Source of the DNA: an uncultured Granulosicoccus sp.
GTDB taxonomy: Bacteria; Pseudomonadota; Gammaproteobacteria; Granulosicoccales; Granulosicoccaceae
DNA length: 63,843 nucleotides
Direction: 5' to 3'
Assembly (NCBI GenBank): GCA_947492525.1
Contig: CANLNQ010000036.1
Coordinates: 1 to 63,843, forward strand
Position 1 is the first letter of the stretch. Each line of letters starts with the position of its first letter. The position numbers and the translations under genes are program-made. The notes beneath the pieces were generated by a model. That model saw nothing but the letters and a program-made list of their open reading frames with translations, made no database searches and had not been told where the DNA came from. This document shows positions 35,240 to 44,979 of this stretch, one piece after another.

Positions 35240-36865
35240 ATGGTGCGTTGTACGTTGAAGTCTCTCACGTCAGAGTCACTTGTCAAGAAGCTGTGTACCG
35301 CAGCTCTGGCGGTTGTTGCTGTTGCCGTGTCCTCGCAAGCGATCAGTCAGAGTGCCGGTGGCACCATGGTGATGATTGCCCAGCCCGAGCCTCCGTCACT
35401 GGCTCCCTACCTGTCGACGTCCGGCCCCATCGGTCTGGTTGCGCCGAAGATCTACAATGGTCTGCTGGATTATGATCTGGACCTGAACCCGGTGCCGGAG
35501 CTGGCACAATCGTGGGAGGTCAGCGATGACGGACTCACCGTTACATTCAAACTGCAGGAAGGAGTCACCTGGCACGACGGCGAACCCTTCACGTCTGCGG
35601 ATGTGCAGTTCACCATCATGGAAGTGTTGAAGCAGTTTCATCCGCGTGGACCCAATTCCTTTCGCGAGGTCAGCTCCATCGATACACCCGATGACACGAC
35701 GGCCATCTTCAATCTGGACAATCCGGCACCGTACATGATGCGTGCATTGTCGGCCTATGAGTCACCCATCGTTCCGAAGCACCTGCTCGAAGGCAAGGAC
35801 ATTCGCGAAGCGGAACTCTCCGGCAAGCCGGTGGGTACCGGCCCGTTCAAGTTCGTCGAATGGAAAAAAGGTCAGTACATTCGATTGGACAAGAACGAGG
35901 ATTACTGGAAAGAGGGGCTGCCGCTGCTTGATCGCATTGTGGCCCGTATCATTCCGGATGCCTCTACCCGAACGGCTGCCATGGAAAGCGGGGAAGTCCA
36001 CTACGGTGCCTTCGGTGCCATCCCGAACATCGATGTGGTACGCCTGCGTGACCTGGATGATATCGGTGTGACCACCGACGGCTATGCCATGATCAATCCC
36101 ATGGCCCTGATAGAGTTCGATACCACCCGAGCGCCGTTCGACAACAAGGCCCTGCGTCAGGCCATTTCCATGAGTGTCGATCGCCAGTTCCTGATCGACA
36201 ATATCTGGTTCGGATATGGCAAGCCTGCTACCAGTGCGATGACGTCCAATTACGAGCCTCTGGGTCTGTACAAGGCAACGGAAAACTATCCCGCAGCCCC
36301 TGATGTAGAAGCGGCCAATGCGCTGCTGGACGAGGCCGGACTTGAAGCGGATGCCGATGGTGTCAGAGCGACAGCCACCATCGACCTGATCCCCTACGGT
36401 GAAGACTGGCGGCGTCTTGGCGAATACATGAAGCAGGCCATGGCCGACATCGGCGTCAAGCTGGAACTGCGCTACGAAGATGTGCCCACCTGGCTCAAGC
36501 GTGTGTACGCCGACTACGATTTCGAGCTGAACGTCAATTACTTCTATCAGCTGCCTGATCCGGTCATCGGTGTGCAGCGGCACTACGGTACCGATCAGAT
36601 CCGTCAGGGCACGCCTTTCGTCAATTCGGCTCGCTACTCCAACCCGCAGGTGGATGAACTGCTGGCCAGCGGTGCGATGGAAGTCGATGCGGCACGTCGC
36701 GGTGAAATCTACGCAGAGCTGCAGGATATCCTGGCCGAGGATCTGCCCGTGGTGAATCTGTTCGAGATGGAGTTTCTGACGGTCTTCAACCAGAAACTGA
36801 AAGACCATACGGTATCGGCCATGGGAGCCTACGGTTCCTTTGATCGTGCCTGGATCGACGACTAA
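35240..36865 (+). CDS. ABC transporter substrate-binding protein, family 5 (peptide/amide type)
   Basis: The 541-residue periplasmic receptor has a signal peptide (AALAVVAVAVSSQAISQ) and the SBP_bac_5 pattern: KIYNGLLDYDLDLNPVPELA, SDDGLTVTFKLQEGVTWHDG, FTSADVQFTI, GTGPFKFVEWKKGQYI and FDNKALRQAISMSVDR. TAGGAG lies six bases before the ATG. It heads a four-gene importer operon. The family takes up oligopeptides, but also opines, glutathione and other compounds. Given the amidase and dimethylformamidase-like neighbours, a non-peptide amide is possible (inference). Confidence 0.9.
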   Translation: MVRCTLKSLTSESLVKKLCTAALAVVAVAVSSQAISQSAGGTMVMIAQPEPPSLAPYLSTSGPIGLVAPKIYNGLLDYDLDLNPVPELAQSWEVSDDGLTVTFKLQEGVTWHDGEPFTSADVQFTIMEVLKQFHPRGPNSFREVSSIDTPDDTTAIFNLDNPAPYMMRALSAYESPIVPKHLLEGKDIREAELSGKPVGTGPFKFVEWKKGQYIRLDKNEDYWKEGLPLLDRIVARIIPDASTRTAAMESGEVHYGAFGAIPNIDVVRLRDLDDIGVTTDGYAMINPMALIEFDTTRAPFDNKALRQAISMSVDRQFLIDNIWFGYGKPATSAMTSNYEPLGLYKATENYPAAPDVEAANALLDEAGLEADADGVRATATIDLIPYGEDWRRLGEYMKQAMADIGVKLELRYEDVPTWLKRVYADYDFELNVNYFYQLPDPVIGVQRHYGTDQIRQGTPFVNSARYSNPQVDELLASGAMEVDAARRGEIYAELQDILAEDLPVVNLFEMEFLTVFNQKLKDHTVSAMGAYGSFDRAWIDD

Positions 36866-36880
36866 GGGCGGACAGTCGGC

Positions 36881-37867
36881 ATGAGTCAAGCGGCGCAAAG
36901 ATCGCGTTATGTCCTGAAGCGCCTTCTGCAGGCGGTACCGGTGGTGGTGGCCATTGTCGTGGTCAACTTCTTCCTGCTGCAACTGGCAGAAGGTGATGCC
37001 GTGGATGTGCTGGCCGGCGAGGCAGGTTCTGCCACGCCGGAATACATGGCGCAATTGCGGGAGAAGTTCGGACTGGACAAACCCCTGCTGGTGCAGTTGG
37101 GCGTCTACATGAAGAACATGCTCACCTTCGATCTGGGCTATTCCTTCCGGCATGACATGCCCGTGGCGCAGCTGGTTCTGGACAGACTCATGCCGACATT
37201 GTTGCTGATGGTCAGCACCATCACCCTGGCGGTCGGCTTCGGCATCGTTCTGGGGCTGATTGCGGCCTCGAACCTCAACAAGTGGCGAGACAACATCATC
37301 AGTGTCTTTGCGCTGGTGTCCTATGCCACACCACTGTTCTGGGTCGGCCTGATGATGATTGTGGTGTTCTCCCTGAAACTGCGCTGGTTTCCGACCAGCG
37401 GCATGGAGAACGTGGCCATGTTCTACGAAGGCTGGGATCGCGTGAAGGATATCGCCCACCATCTGGTGATGCCAACCCTGACCCTGTCGCTGTTCTATCT
37501 GGCCTTGTATACCCGGCTGATGCGCGCGTCCATGCTGGAGCAGGCGAGCATGGATTACGTCACCACGGCGCGTGCCAAGGGACTGACCGAAAGGCGCATC
37601 GTGTTCGTGCATATACTGCGCAACGCCTTGCTGCCGGTGGTCACCATGGCCGGTGTGCAGGTGGGCTCATTGATCGGTGGTTCGGTCATCGTGGAGTCGG
37701 TCTTTGCCTGGCCCGGTCTGGGCATGCTGGCTTTCGAGGCGCTGTTTTCCCGCGACCTGAACCTGCTGCTGGGCATCTTCCTGTTGTCCGCCTTGCTGGT
37801 GGTCGCCATCAATCTGGTGGTGGACCTTCTGTATTCGTTTCTTGATCCTCGCATCGAGGTAGGTTGA
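36881..37867 (+). CDS. ABC transporter permease, DppB/OppB type
   Basis: The 328-residue, six-helix permease opens YVLKRLLQAVPVVVAIVVVN and carries the EAA loop MLEQASMDYVTTARAKGLTE and the family C-terminus GLGMLAFEALFSRDL. It pairs with the next gene to form the transmembrane channel. It starts 15 bases after the receptor gene. Confidence 0.93.
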   Translation: MSQAAQRSRYVLKRLLQAVPVVVAIVVVNFFLLQLAEGDAVDVLAGEAGSATPEYMAQLREKFGLDKPLLVQLGVYMKNMLTFDLGYSFRHDMPVAQLVLDRLMPTLLLMVSTITLAVGFGIVLGLIAASNLNKWRDNIISVFALVSYATPLFWVGLMMIVVFSLKLRWFPTSGMENVAMFYEGWDRVKDIAHHLVMPTLTLSLFYLALYTRLMRASMLEQASMDYVTTARAKGLTERRIVFVHILRNALLPVVTMAGVQVGSLIGGSVIVESVFAWPGLGMLAFEALFSRDLNLLLGIFLLSALLVVAINLVVDLLYSFLDPRIEVG

Positions 37868-37869
37868 AC

Positions 37870-38700
37870 ATGGCATTCTGGCGGCGTTTCTGCCGAAACC
37901 GATCGGCGGTCATCGGACTGGTCATACTGTGTCTTGTCATTCTCATTGCGATCAGCGCAAGCTGGCTGTATCCGGAGGATCCCTTCAAGCTGGTCGGGCG
38001 TGCCATGTCGCCGCCCGGGGAAAACGGCTTCCTGTTCGGCAGTGACACACTGGGCAGGGATGTTGCTGCGGGCATGGCACACGGTGCGCGGGTATCCCTG
38101 TTGATCGGCTTGTTGGCAACATCCGTGGCGGTGACGCTTGGCGTGGTGCTCGGCGCCCTGGCCGGCTACTTCGGCGGCTGGATAGACGACGTATTGATGC
38201 GACTGACCGAGATGTTCCAGACGATTCCCTCATTCATTTTCGCGATCCTGATCGTGGCCATCATGAAGCCGTCCATCAACAGTGTGGTGCTGGCCATCGC
38301 CGTGGTCAGCTGGCCGGCGGTGGCGCGGCTGGTACGTGGCGAATTCATGTCGATGCGCAATCGCGAGTTCGTACAGGCCTGTCACATCATCGGCATGAGC
38401 GACTGGCGCATCATGATTCGCGAGATTCTGCCGAACTGCCTGTCGCCGATCATCGTGACCGGTTCCCTGATGGTGGCCACCGCCATCCTGATCGAAAGCG
38501 GCCTGGCCTTTCTGGGACTGGGTGATCCGAACATCATCAGCTGGGGTTTCCAGATCGGTGCGGGTCGTACCGTGTTGCGCAGCGCCTGGTGGGTCTGCAC
38601 CTTTCCCGGCATTGCCATCATGCTGACCGTACTGGCCATCAACCTGGTCGGCGAGGGGCTCAACGATGCCCTCAACCCACGACTGCGCGAACGCACATGA
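37870..38700 (+). CDS. ABC transporter permease, DppC/OppC type
   Basis: The 276-residue permease begins MAFWRRFCRNRSAVIGLVIL and has FGSDTLGRDVAAGMAHGARV and the EAA loop REFVQACHIIGMSDWRIM, then LPNCLSPIIV. I use the ATG at 37870, two bases after the upstream stop. Its stop overlaps the ATPase start (ATGA). Confidence 0.93.
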   Translation: MAFWRRFCRNRSAVIGLVILCLVILIAISASWLYPEDPFKLVGRAMSPPGENGFLFGSDTLGRDVAAGMAHGARVSLLIGLLATSVAVTLGVVLGALAGYFGGWIDDVLMRLTEMFQTIPSFIFAILIVAIMKPSINSVVLAIAVVSWPAVARLVRGEFMSMRNREFVQACHIIGMSDWRIMIREILPNCLSPIIVTGSLMVATAILIESGLAFLGLGDPNIISWGFQIGAGRTVLRSAWWVCTFPGIAIMLTVLAINLVGEGLNDALNPRLRERT

Positions 38701-40382
38701 ACTCGAGCATAGGCCAAGCCTCAGTCGACGCTACCAGCGAATCGACAGCGCCAGTCCTGTCAATCGAAGGGCTGCATGTGCAGCTGCCGCAAGGTAGTGA
38801 GCGCGCGTACGCCGTCGAGGATGTCAGCTATTCTCTGGCGCCGCAGGAGATCCTGTGTGTGGTGGGAGAGTCCGGGTCTGGCAAGTCGCTGACTGCCAGA
38901 GCCGTGATGGGACTGCTACCGGCTCCGTATGTGAACTACGAGAAAGGCCGCATCCTGTTTCAGGGGGAAGATCTCACCCAGGCCAGTGACGAGCGCATGC
39001 GCGAGGTTCGTGGCAGCGATATTTCCATGATCTTCCAGGAGCCCATGACGGCCCTGAACCCGGTCATGCGAATCGGTGATCAGATCGATGAGGTCATCCG
39101 CTTTCACGTCAAACTGCCGCGCCGAGCGCGCCGCGAGCTGGCGCTGAGCCTGCTGGAAGATGTGCATCTGCCGGATCCGCCGCGCATCATGAATGCCTAT
39201 CCGCACGAGCTGTCCGGTGGGCAACGGCAGCGTGCCATGATCGCCATGGCGCTGGCTCTGGAACCCAAGGTACTGATTGCGGACGAACCCACCACCGCGC
39301 TGGATGTGACCACGCAAGCGCAGATACTGCACCTGATTCGGGAACTGCAGGCCAAGCACCAGACGGGCGTGTTGTTCATCACCCACGATATCGGTGTGGT
39401 TGCCGATATCGCCGATCGGGTTGCGGTGATGCAACACGGACGCATTGTCGAGATCGATACCGTCGACAAGGTTCTGAACGATCCCCAACACGAATACACC
39501 CGGGCGCTGATCGACGCGGTACCGGGCCTGGTGCCCCGAGCGGTGAAGACCGATAGTGGCGAGGCCATACTGCAGGTGCGACAGCTGGTGAAGACCTATC
39601 GTTCCGGTGGGCGCTTCCTCGGCATCGGCAAGGCACACAAGGAAGTGCATGCCTGTGATCACGTTGATGTGGTGCTGAACGAGAGCGAAACCCTGGGTAT
39701 CGTGGGTGAATCCGGTTCCGGCAAGTCCACGCTGGCACGCTGCATCGTGCGTCTGCACAGCACCGACTCGGGCGAGATCATCTATCGCGGACAGGATCTG
39801 TGTCCACTGGAGCGCGCCGCCATGCGGCCCTATCGTTCAAAGATACAGATGGTGTTTCAGGATCCCTACGCCTCCCTGAACCCCCGCGCGACGGTGGGCC
39901 GCATACTAACGGAAGGCCCGAGAATCATGGGTGAGTCGCGACGCGAAGCGGATGATCGTGCGCGTGAGATGCTGGAGCTGGTGGGGCTGGACAGTCGCGC
40001 CTTCGATCGCTACCCGCACGAATTCAGTGGCGGGCAGCGGCAGCGCATCGGGCTTGCCCGGGCACTGGCCATGCGGCCGGAGATTCTGGTGGCCGATGAG
40101 CCGGTATCGGCGCTGGATGTCTCCATCCAGGCCCAGGTACTGGCCCTGCTGGCCGACATTCGCGAGCGTCTGCAGCTCTCGATGGTGTTCATCACCCACG
40201 ACCTGCGTGTCGCGGCGCAGGTCTGCGATCGCATTGCCGTCATGCGTCTGGGCAAAGTGGTGGAGCAGGGGCCAACGGCCACCTTGTTCGAGCAGGCCAG
40301 CCACCCCTACACACAGGAATTGCTGGATGCGATTCCGGGGCGTGACTGGAGCCGACGCAGAGTCCTCGCTCAACAGGCGTGA
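38697..40382 (+). CDS. Dual ATP-binding subunit of the peptide-type ABC importer (DppD-DppF fusion)
   Basis: The 561-residue protein contains two complete ATPase domains. The first (about 20-270) has GESGSGKSLTARA, LSGGQRQRAMIAMAL and LIADEPTTALDVTTQ. The second (about 280-550) has GESGSGKSTLARCIV, FSGGQRQRIGLARAL and LVADEPVSALDVSIQ. The arrangement is like GsiA/YejF, so the importer needs no separate second ATPase. Each half ends with the oligopeptide/dipeptide C-terminal signature (HEYTRALIDAVPG; HPYTQELLDAIPG). A long inverted repeat follows the gene. Confidence 0.94.
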   Translation: MNSSIGQASVDATSESTAPVLSIEGLHVQLPQGSERAYAVEDVSYSLAPQEILCVVGESGSGKSLTARAVMGLLPAPYVNYEKGRILFQGEDLTQASDERMREVRGSDISMIFQEPMTALNPVMRIGDQIDEVIRFHVKLPRRARRELALSLLEDVHLPDPPRIMNAYPHELSGGQRQRAMIAMALALEPKVLIADEPTTALDVTTQAQILHLIRELQAKHQTGVLFITHDIGVVADIADRVAVMQHGRIVEIDTVDKVLNDPQHEYTRALIDAVPGLVPRAVKTDSGEAILQVRQLVKTYRSGGRFLGIGKAHKEVHACDHVDVVLNESETLGIVGESGSGKSTLARCIVRLHSTDSGEIIYRGQDLCPLERAAMRPYRSKIQMVFQDPYASLNPRATVGRILTEGPRIMGESRREADDRAREMLELVGLDSRAFDRYPHEFSGGQRQRIGLARALAMRPEILVADEPVSALDVSIQAQVLALLADIRERLQLSMVFITHDLRVAAQVCDRIAVMRLGKVVEQGPTATLFEQASHPYTQELLDAIPGRDWSRRRVLAQQA

Positions 40383-40389
40383 GCCAGTG

Positions 40390-40441
40390 TGTCGATCGGG
40401 AAACAGGGTGATGCGCAGAGTCTGCGTGCACCCGATCGACA
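40390..40441. terminator. Long-armed hairpin after the ABC importer operon
   Basis: Perfect 11-base arms (TGTCGATCGGG and CCCGATCGACA) at 40390-40400 and 40431-40441 enclose a 30-base insert that contains a second hairpin (CGCAGA/TCTGCG). No T-tract. It lies between convergent genes. Confidence 0.5.
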
Positions 40442-40535
40442 AGGCGACCCGACGACAGCGCACTACCGCGTCAATTGCGGCTAATGCGCCTGCGGCAGGT
40501 GCGCAAGGCCTGTCCAGGCACCACCGCGCTTAGCA

Positions 40536-41078
40536 TCAGTCCTCTCGAGGGCCTGAAGGCTGGTTGGTTGCGCCGTGCTTGTCTTTGGTTTCCAGGTGCA
40601 CGGCCAGCGCATTGAGCTTGGCCGCGTAATCCTCATAGAGTTCCAGATCGCTCTTGCGCAATCGTACTCTGCTGCTGTAATCACCCCGGCTGAGCGCATC
40701 CACATGCCGGGTGAACGGGCGTAGTGGTCCGATCAAGCGGTGCGTGTAAGCGACACAGACGGCTGCCAGCAGCAGGATGTAGAGCACGAACAGCGCGCCG
40801 CAGTAGCGGAACAGGTGCACCAGCTGAATCTCGATCATCTCACCGTAGTAGCTGGTGGAATCACTGTTGTTGGCCATCACGGCCACCAGATCGCTGAAGG
40901 CGACGTACAGGAAAGCACCCAGCAGTACCGCGACCAGCGCGGTGCTGCCCAGCATGTACATCAGCAGCTTGAACTGCAGGAAAGGCTGCCACACGGCATT
41001 GACGATCTTGCGCCGGTGAGTGGGCGGCTTTGCGGCCGCTTGTACGGCACCTTGTTCGAGGACGTTCGAGTGACTCAT
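40536..41078 (-). CDS. Two-helix membrane protein with HAMP-like domain
   Basis: The 180-residue protein has two membrane helices (about 38-63 and 90-112) flanking a short periplasmic loop. A HAMP-like segment (about 112-165: HRLIGPLRPFTRHVDALSRG, DYSSRVRLRKSDLELYEDYA) follows, then a short acidic tail. HAMP segments relay signals to kinase, cyclase or methyl-accepting domains, but no output domain is present. It may act as a free adaptor or be a decayed sensor. Not in an evident operon. Confidence 0.65.
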   Translation of the reverse strand: MSHSNVLEQGAVQAAAKPPTHRRKIVNAVWQPFLQFKLLMYMLGSTALVAVLLGAFLYVAFSDLVAVMANNSDSTSYYGEMIEIQLVHLFRYCGALFVLYILLLAAVCVAYTHRLIGPLRPFTRHVDALSRGDYSSRVRLRKSDLELYEDYAAKLNALAVHLETKDKHGATNQPSGPRED

Positions 41079-41266
41079 GGGCTCTGCCAGCGATGTGTTA
41101 CCTCTGTTATATCGGGAGCTGCCGCTGGAACCTGAACCCTGATGCCCGCATCCTGCCGGTCTTTACAACGTGTCCTTGAGTGAGTCTGCGGGGCGTGTCA
41201 CAGCTCGGCCTGGCGTTGTCCGCGGGTTAATATGGGCCTTCTTCGCACAAATCGGATGAAACCATC

Positions 41267-41791
41267 ATGTTGTATGCCCTGGGAGACAAGCAACCGAGCC
41301 TGAGCCATCGACATTTCATCGCCCCCGATGCCGTGCTGATCGGCGATGTCACGGTCGGTGAGGATGTCAGTATCTGGTTCAATGCGGTCATCCGTGGTGA
41401 CAACGCATCCATCGTCATCGGTGATGGCAGCAATGTGCAGGAGTGTTCGGTGCTGCATGTGGATGATGGCGTGCCGATGTCCATCGGCAGGCACGTGACC
41501 GTCGGGCACAAGGTGATGCTGCACGGCTGCACCATCGGTGATGGCAGCCTGATCGGCATGAACGCCGTGGTGCTGAACAATGCGGTCGTTGGCAGGAATT
41601 GCCTGGTCGGTGCCAATGCGCTGGTCACCGAAGGCATGGTGATTCCCGACGGCTCGATGGTACTGGGGTCTCCTGCCAAGGTGATCAAGCCGCTGAGCGA
41701 GGCGGCATTGGCCAGTCTTCCGGTCTCGGCCCAGCACTATATCGACAAGATCGACTTGTACAACAATCAGCTGAAAGCCGTGGAACCCTGA
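41267..41791 (+). CDS. Gamma carbonic anhydrase-like hexapeptide protein
   Basis: The 174-residue left-handed beta-helix protein of the YrdA/PaaY/CaiE type shows VIRGDNASIVIGDGSNVQE, then the metal-ligand histidines in SVLHVDDG, VTVGHKVMLHGC, and SPAKVIKPLSE at the end. Three zinc-binding histidines are present, so hydratase activity is possible, although many relatives are weak or inactive. It ends before a strong shared terminator. Confidence 0.9.
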   Translation: MLYALGDKQPSLSHRHFIAPDAVLIGDVTVGEDVSIWFNAVIRGDNASIVIGDGSNVQECSVLHVDDGVPMSIGRHVTVGHKVMLHGCTIGDGSLIGMNAVVLNNAVVGRNCLVGANALVTEGMVIPDGSMVLGSPAKVIKPLSEAALASLPVSAQHYIDKIDLYNNQLKAVEP

Positions 41792-41806
41792 ATCGCGATT
41801 GGGGTC

Positions 41807-41850
41807 GCCCGGTTTCCGCTCACCCGTTCGCTGGCAAGCGGAAACCGGGC
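41807..41850. terminator. Bidirectional terminator between gamma carbonic anhydrase and SbmA-like genes
   Basis: A perfect 14-base-pair stem (GCCCGGTTTCCGCT with AGCGGAAACCGGGC) with a 16-base loop lies between two convergent genes. The T-tract is poor. Confidence 0.7.
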
Positions 41851-41864
41851 AGGTCTATCCGGCC

Positions 41865-43106
41865 TCAGGCTTCCAGCGCAGGTTCGGCTGCATCGCCCGG
41901 ATCGTCGGTATGGATACGCGACTCGAAGGCCATCAGACGCTTGTGGATGGACATCAGTTCGACGATGGTGGTCCAGGAATTGACCAGGAACTGGAAGGAA
42001 TTCTCCACGCGGCCAAAGGCGTTGCTGATCTGCTGGAACAGGCCGAAGGTAATCATGCCGGCCACGAAAGTCGGCCCCAGCGCCACCAGCGGGATGAAAT
42101 TGGCGCCTTGCAGATAGGCATAGCGAAACACGTTGAAGTACAGGTAGTTGAAGTAGAGGCGGAAGTAGTTCCTGCGAACATCGCTGAACAGGTCCTTGAT
42201 GGCCGGCGGCGCTGCACGCTCGTCATGATCCTCACCATAGACCAGCTCCTTTCGATAGGCCGCTTCCACCTTCTGGTTGTTGAATTCCAGGCCTGGCAGA
42301 CGGTAGCCGACGGCCGCCAGCAACACGGTGCCGAAGATGGCAGACAGTAGCGCCAGGAACACCAGTGACCCGTCGACAGCTCCGACCAGTGGCAGCTCGG
42401 TGATGTTGGTGGACAGCGACCACAGTAGAGGCAGGAAGGCGATCAGCGTCATGATGGAACTGACAAAGGCGGAACCCAGACCTTCCATGATGCTGGCAAA
42501 GCGCATGGTGTCTTCCTGCACACGCTGGGCTGCCCCTTCCACGTTACGCAGCTTATGCCAGTGGGACATGTAATAGTCGTTCATGGCCGTTCGCCAGCGA
42601 AACACGTAGTGCGAGGTGAAGAAGGCGAAGGTGACCAGGATGATGATGTTGGGCACCAGGATGTACAGGGCCGTCATCAGCTGGCCGTAGAACTCCTCCG
42701 AGGTGATCTTGCTGACACCCTGTTCGGACAGGGCCAGCTGGATGAGGTCGTAGAAGTCGCCATACCAGTTGTTCAGCCACACACCCAGCTGCACCTGAAA
42801 ATAGGACACCAGCAGGATCACGGCCGAACCGCACACCGCCCACCAGTACCAGCGATTGCGATCGATGAAGAACCAGGCTGCACAGAACAGTGCGGTGACC
42901 AGCACGATGTACTGATAGACCCAGACCTTGTCAGGGTTCAGAAACGGTGGACGTTCCCCCTCGATCGTCGGCAAGGCTTCGCGCATGAGGCTCAGGGTAG
43001 GTGCCAGGGAATCGGCGAAACCGTACCAGATGGCCAGTGTGACGAAGAACCAGGCCACCGCAGACAGAAAGAACACCTTGGGTCTGGGGAAGAACGATTG
43101 GAACAT
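41865..43106 (-). CDS. SbmA/BacA-type peptide transporter
   Basis: The 413-residue inner membrane protein matches SbmA/BacA: FFPRPKVFFLSAVAWFFVTL, YFQVQLGVWLNNWYGDFYD, FRWRTAMNDYYMSHW, EGAAQRVQEDTMRFA and FQQISNAFGRVENSFQFLVN. SbmA imports proline-rich antimicrobial peptides, microcins and bleomycin by proton motive force, and has no ATPase domain. Length is normal (about 400). In free-living cells its natural cargo is not settled. Confidence 0.92.
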   Translation of the reverse strand: MFQSFFPRPKVFFLSAVAWFFVTLAIWYGFADSLAPTLSLMREALPTIEGERPPFLNPDKVWVYQYIVLVTALFCAAWFFIDRNRWYWWAVCGSAVILLVSYFQVQLGVWLNNWYGDFYDLIQLALSEQGVSKITSEEFYGQLMTALYILVPNIIILVTFAFFTSHYVFRWRTAMNDYYMSHWHKLRNVEGAAQRVQEDTMRFASIMEGLGSAFVSSIMTLIAFLPLLWSLSTNITELPLVGAVDGSLVFLALLSAIFGTVLLAAVGYRLPGLEFNNQKVEAAYRKELVYGEDHDERAAPPAIKDLFSDVRRNYFRLYFNYLYFNVFRYAYLQGANFIPLVALGPTFVAGMITFGLFQQISNAFGRVENSFQFLVNSWTTIVELMSIHKRLMAFESRIHTDDPGDAAEPALEA

Positions 43107-43311
43107 GAGCTATCACAAGTCGTTGAAAACTGGAATTGGCAGCGGTTGCGGCCGCAAGAGACGTTCGGATGCCGCTTAGTCTAGTGGGGAATCGACAAGT
43201 TCGCAGACTGCCGGTGGCCGACGTTCGCGGCACAGCATCTGTCGCACCCGATACTGGGGTGACGGTGTTGTTTTCTATACACTAGTCGTCATTTGGCTCA
43301 GCGGATAATCA

Positions 43312-44979
43312 ATGGCTCAGTACGTTTACACGATGAACCGGGTTGGCAAGATCGTGCCGCCCAAGCGACAGATTCTCAAGGATATCTCTCTGTCTTTCTT
43401 TCCCGGCGCCAAGATCGGTGTGCTGGGCCTCAACGGCGCGGGTAAATCCACCCTGCTGAAGATCATGGCAGGTCTGGACGAAGAGATCGAAGGTGAAGCA
43501 CGGCCCATGCCGGGCATCAACGTCGGTTACTTGCCGCAGGAGCCGCAGCTGGATCCGGCCAAGACGGTACGCGAAGTGGTCGAAGAGGCGGTGGACGAGG
43601 TCAAGGCCGCTCAGGCCAGGCTGGACGAGGTCTATGCGGCCTATGCCGAGCCGGATGCCGATTTCGATGCCCTGGCAGCGGAGCAGGCAAAGCTGGAGGC
43701 CGTGATCGAGGCTTCTGATGCCCACAATCTGCAGCATCAGATGGATATCGCGGCCGATGCACTGCGTCTTCCGCCCTGGGATGAGAACGTTGCCCATCTG
43801 TCCGGTGGTGAGAAACGCCGTGTTGCCCTGTGTCGTCTGCTGCTCTCCGGTCCGGACATGTTGCTGCTGGACGAACCCACCAACCATCTGGACGCCGATT
43901 CAGTGGCCTGGCTGGAGCATTTTCTGCACGACTTCAACGGTACCGTAGTGGCCATCACCCACGATCGCTACTTCCTGGACAACGTCGCCGGCTGGATTCT
44001 GGAGCTCGACCGTGGGCACGGCATCCCCTACGAGGGCAACTACTCGGGCTGGCTGGACCAGAAGTCCGCCCGTCTCGAGGCCGAAGCGAAGCAGGAGTCG
44101 TCGCATGCCAAGGCCATGAAGGCGGAACTGGAGTGGGTGCGCCAGGGTGCCAAGGGGCGTCAGTCCAAGTCCAAGGCCCGTCTGCAGCGTTTCGAGGAAA
44201 TGCAATCGCAGGAGTTCCAGAAGCGCTCCGAGACCAATGAAATCTACATCCCGCCAGGACCTCGTCTGGGTGATGTGGTCATCGATTTCGAGAACGTCAC
44301 CAAGTCCTACGGTGATCGGGTCTTGATCGAGGATCTGTCCTTCAGTATTCCCAAGGGTGCCATTGTGGGTGTCATCGGTGGTAACGGTGCCGGTAAATCG
44401 ACGCTGTTCCGCATGCTGATGGATCGGGAAAAGCCGGATTCGGGCAATATCGTTGTCGGTGAAACCGTGCAACTGGCCTATGTGGACCAGAGCCGTGATG
44501 ATCTGGATGGTGACAAGACCGTTTTCGACATACTCGCCGACGGCAGTGACATGATTTCCATCAACAACTACGAGATGCCGGCGCGCCAGTATGTGGGCCG
44601 CTTCAACTTCAAGGGCAGTGATCAGCAGAAGTTCGTGAAGGATCTCTCCGGTGGTGAACGAGGCCGCCTGCATCTGGCCATGACCCTGAAGCAGGGTGCC
44701 AATGTATTGCTGCTCGATGAGCCCTCGAACGACCTGGATGTGGAAACCCTGCGCGCCCTGGAAGAGGCTCTGCTGGACTTCGCCGGTTGCGCCATCGTGA
44801 TCTCGCACGATCGCTGGTTCCTGGATCGTGTGGCCACGCACATTCTGTCTTACGAAGATCCGTCCGAGATCAATTTTTTCGCGGGCAATTACACCGAGTA
44901 TGAAGCCGACCGACGCGAGCGTCTGGGTGAAGCCGCGGCTCAACCCAAACGTGTGCGTTACAAGAAGCTGGTGAGCTGA
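43312..44979 (+). CDS. ettA: Energy-dependent translational throttle EttA (ABC-F)
   Basis: The 555-residue soluble protein has two ATPase domains (GLNGAGKSTLLK, LSGGEKRRVALCRLL, LLLDEPTNHLDADSV; and GGNGAGKSTLFRML, LSGGERGRLHLAM, LLLDEPSNDLDVE) joined by a charged linker. The EttA arm insertion is present in the first domain. EttA binds the ribosomal E site and gates the first elongation step according to ATP/ADP ratio. Size and N-terminus (MAQYVYTMNRVGKIVPPKRQ) are typical. Confidence 0.96.
   Translation: MAQYVYTMNRVGKIVPPKRQILKDISLSFFPGAKIGVLGLNGAGKSTLLKIMAGLDEEIEGEARPMPGINVGYLPQEPQLDPAKTVREVVEEAVDEVKAAQARLDEVYAAYAEPDADFDALAAEQAKLEAVIEASDAHNLQHQMDIAADALRLPPWDENVAHLSGGEKRRVALCRLLLSGPDMLLLDEPTNHLDADSVAWLEHFLHDFNGTVVAITHDRYFLDNVAGWILELDRGHGIPYEGNYSGWLDQKSARLEAEAKQESSHAKAMKAELEWVRQGAKGRQSKSKARLQRFEEMQSQEFQKRSETNEIYIPPGPRLGDVVIDFENVTKSYGDRVLIEDLSFSIPKGAIVGVIGGNGAGKSTLFRMLMDREKPDSGNIVVGETVQLAYVDQSRDDLDGDKTVFDILADGSDMISINNYEMPARQYVGRFNFKGSDQQKFVKDLSGGERGRLHLAMTLKQGANVLLLDEPSNDLDVETLRALEEALLDFAGCAIVISHDRWFLDRVATHILSYEDPSEINFFAGNYTEYEADRRERLGEAAAQPKRVRYKKLVS

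Noticed and set aside
35762..37612. A 616-codon frame antisense to the ABC transporter genes
   Set aside because: It mirrors codon bias of the well-supported receptor and permease genes on the other strand; product is His/Gln-rich without domains.
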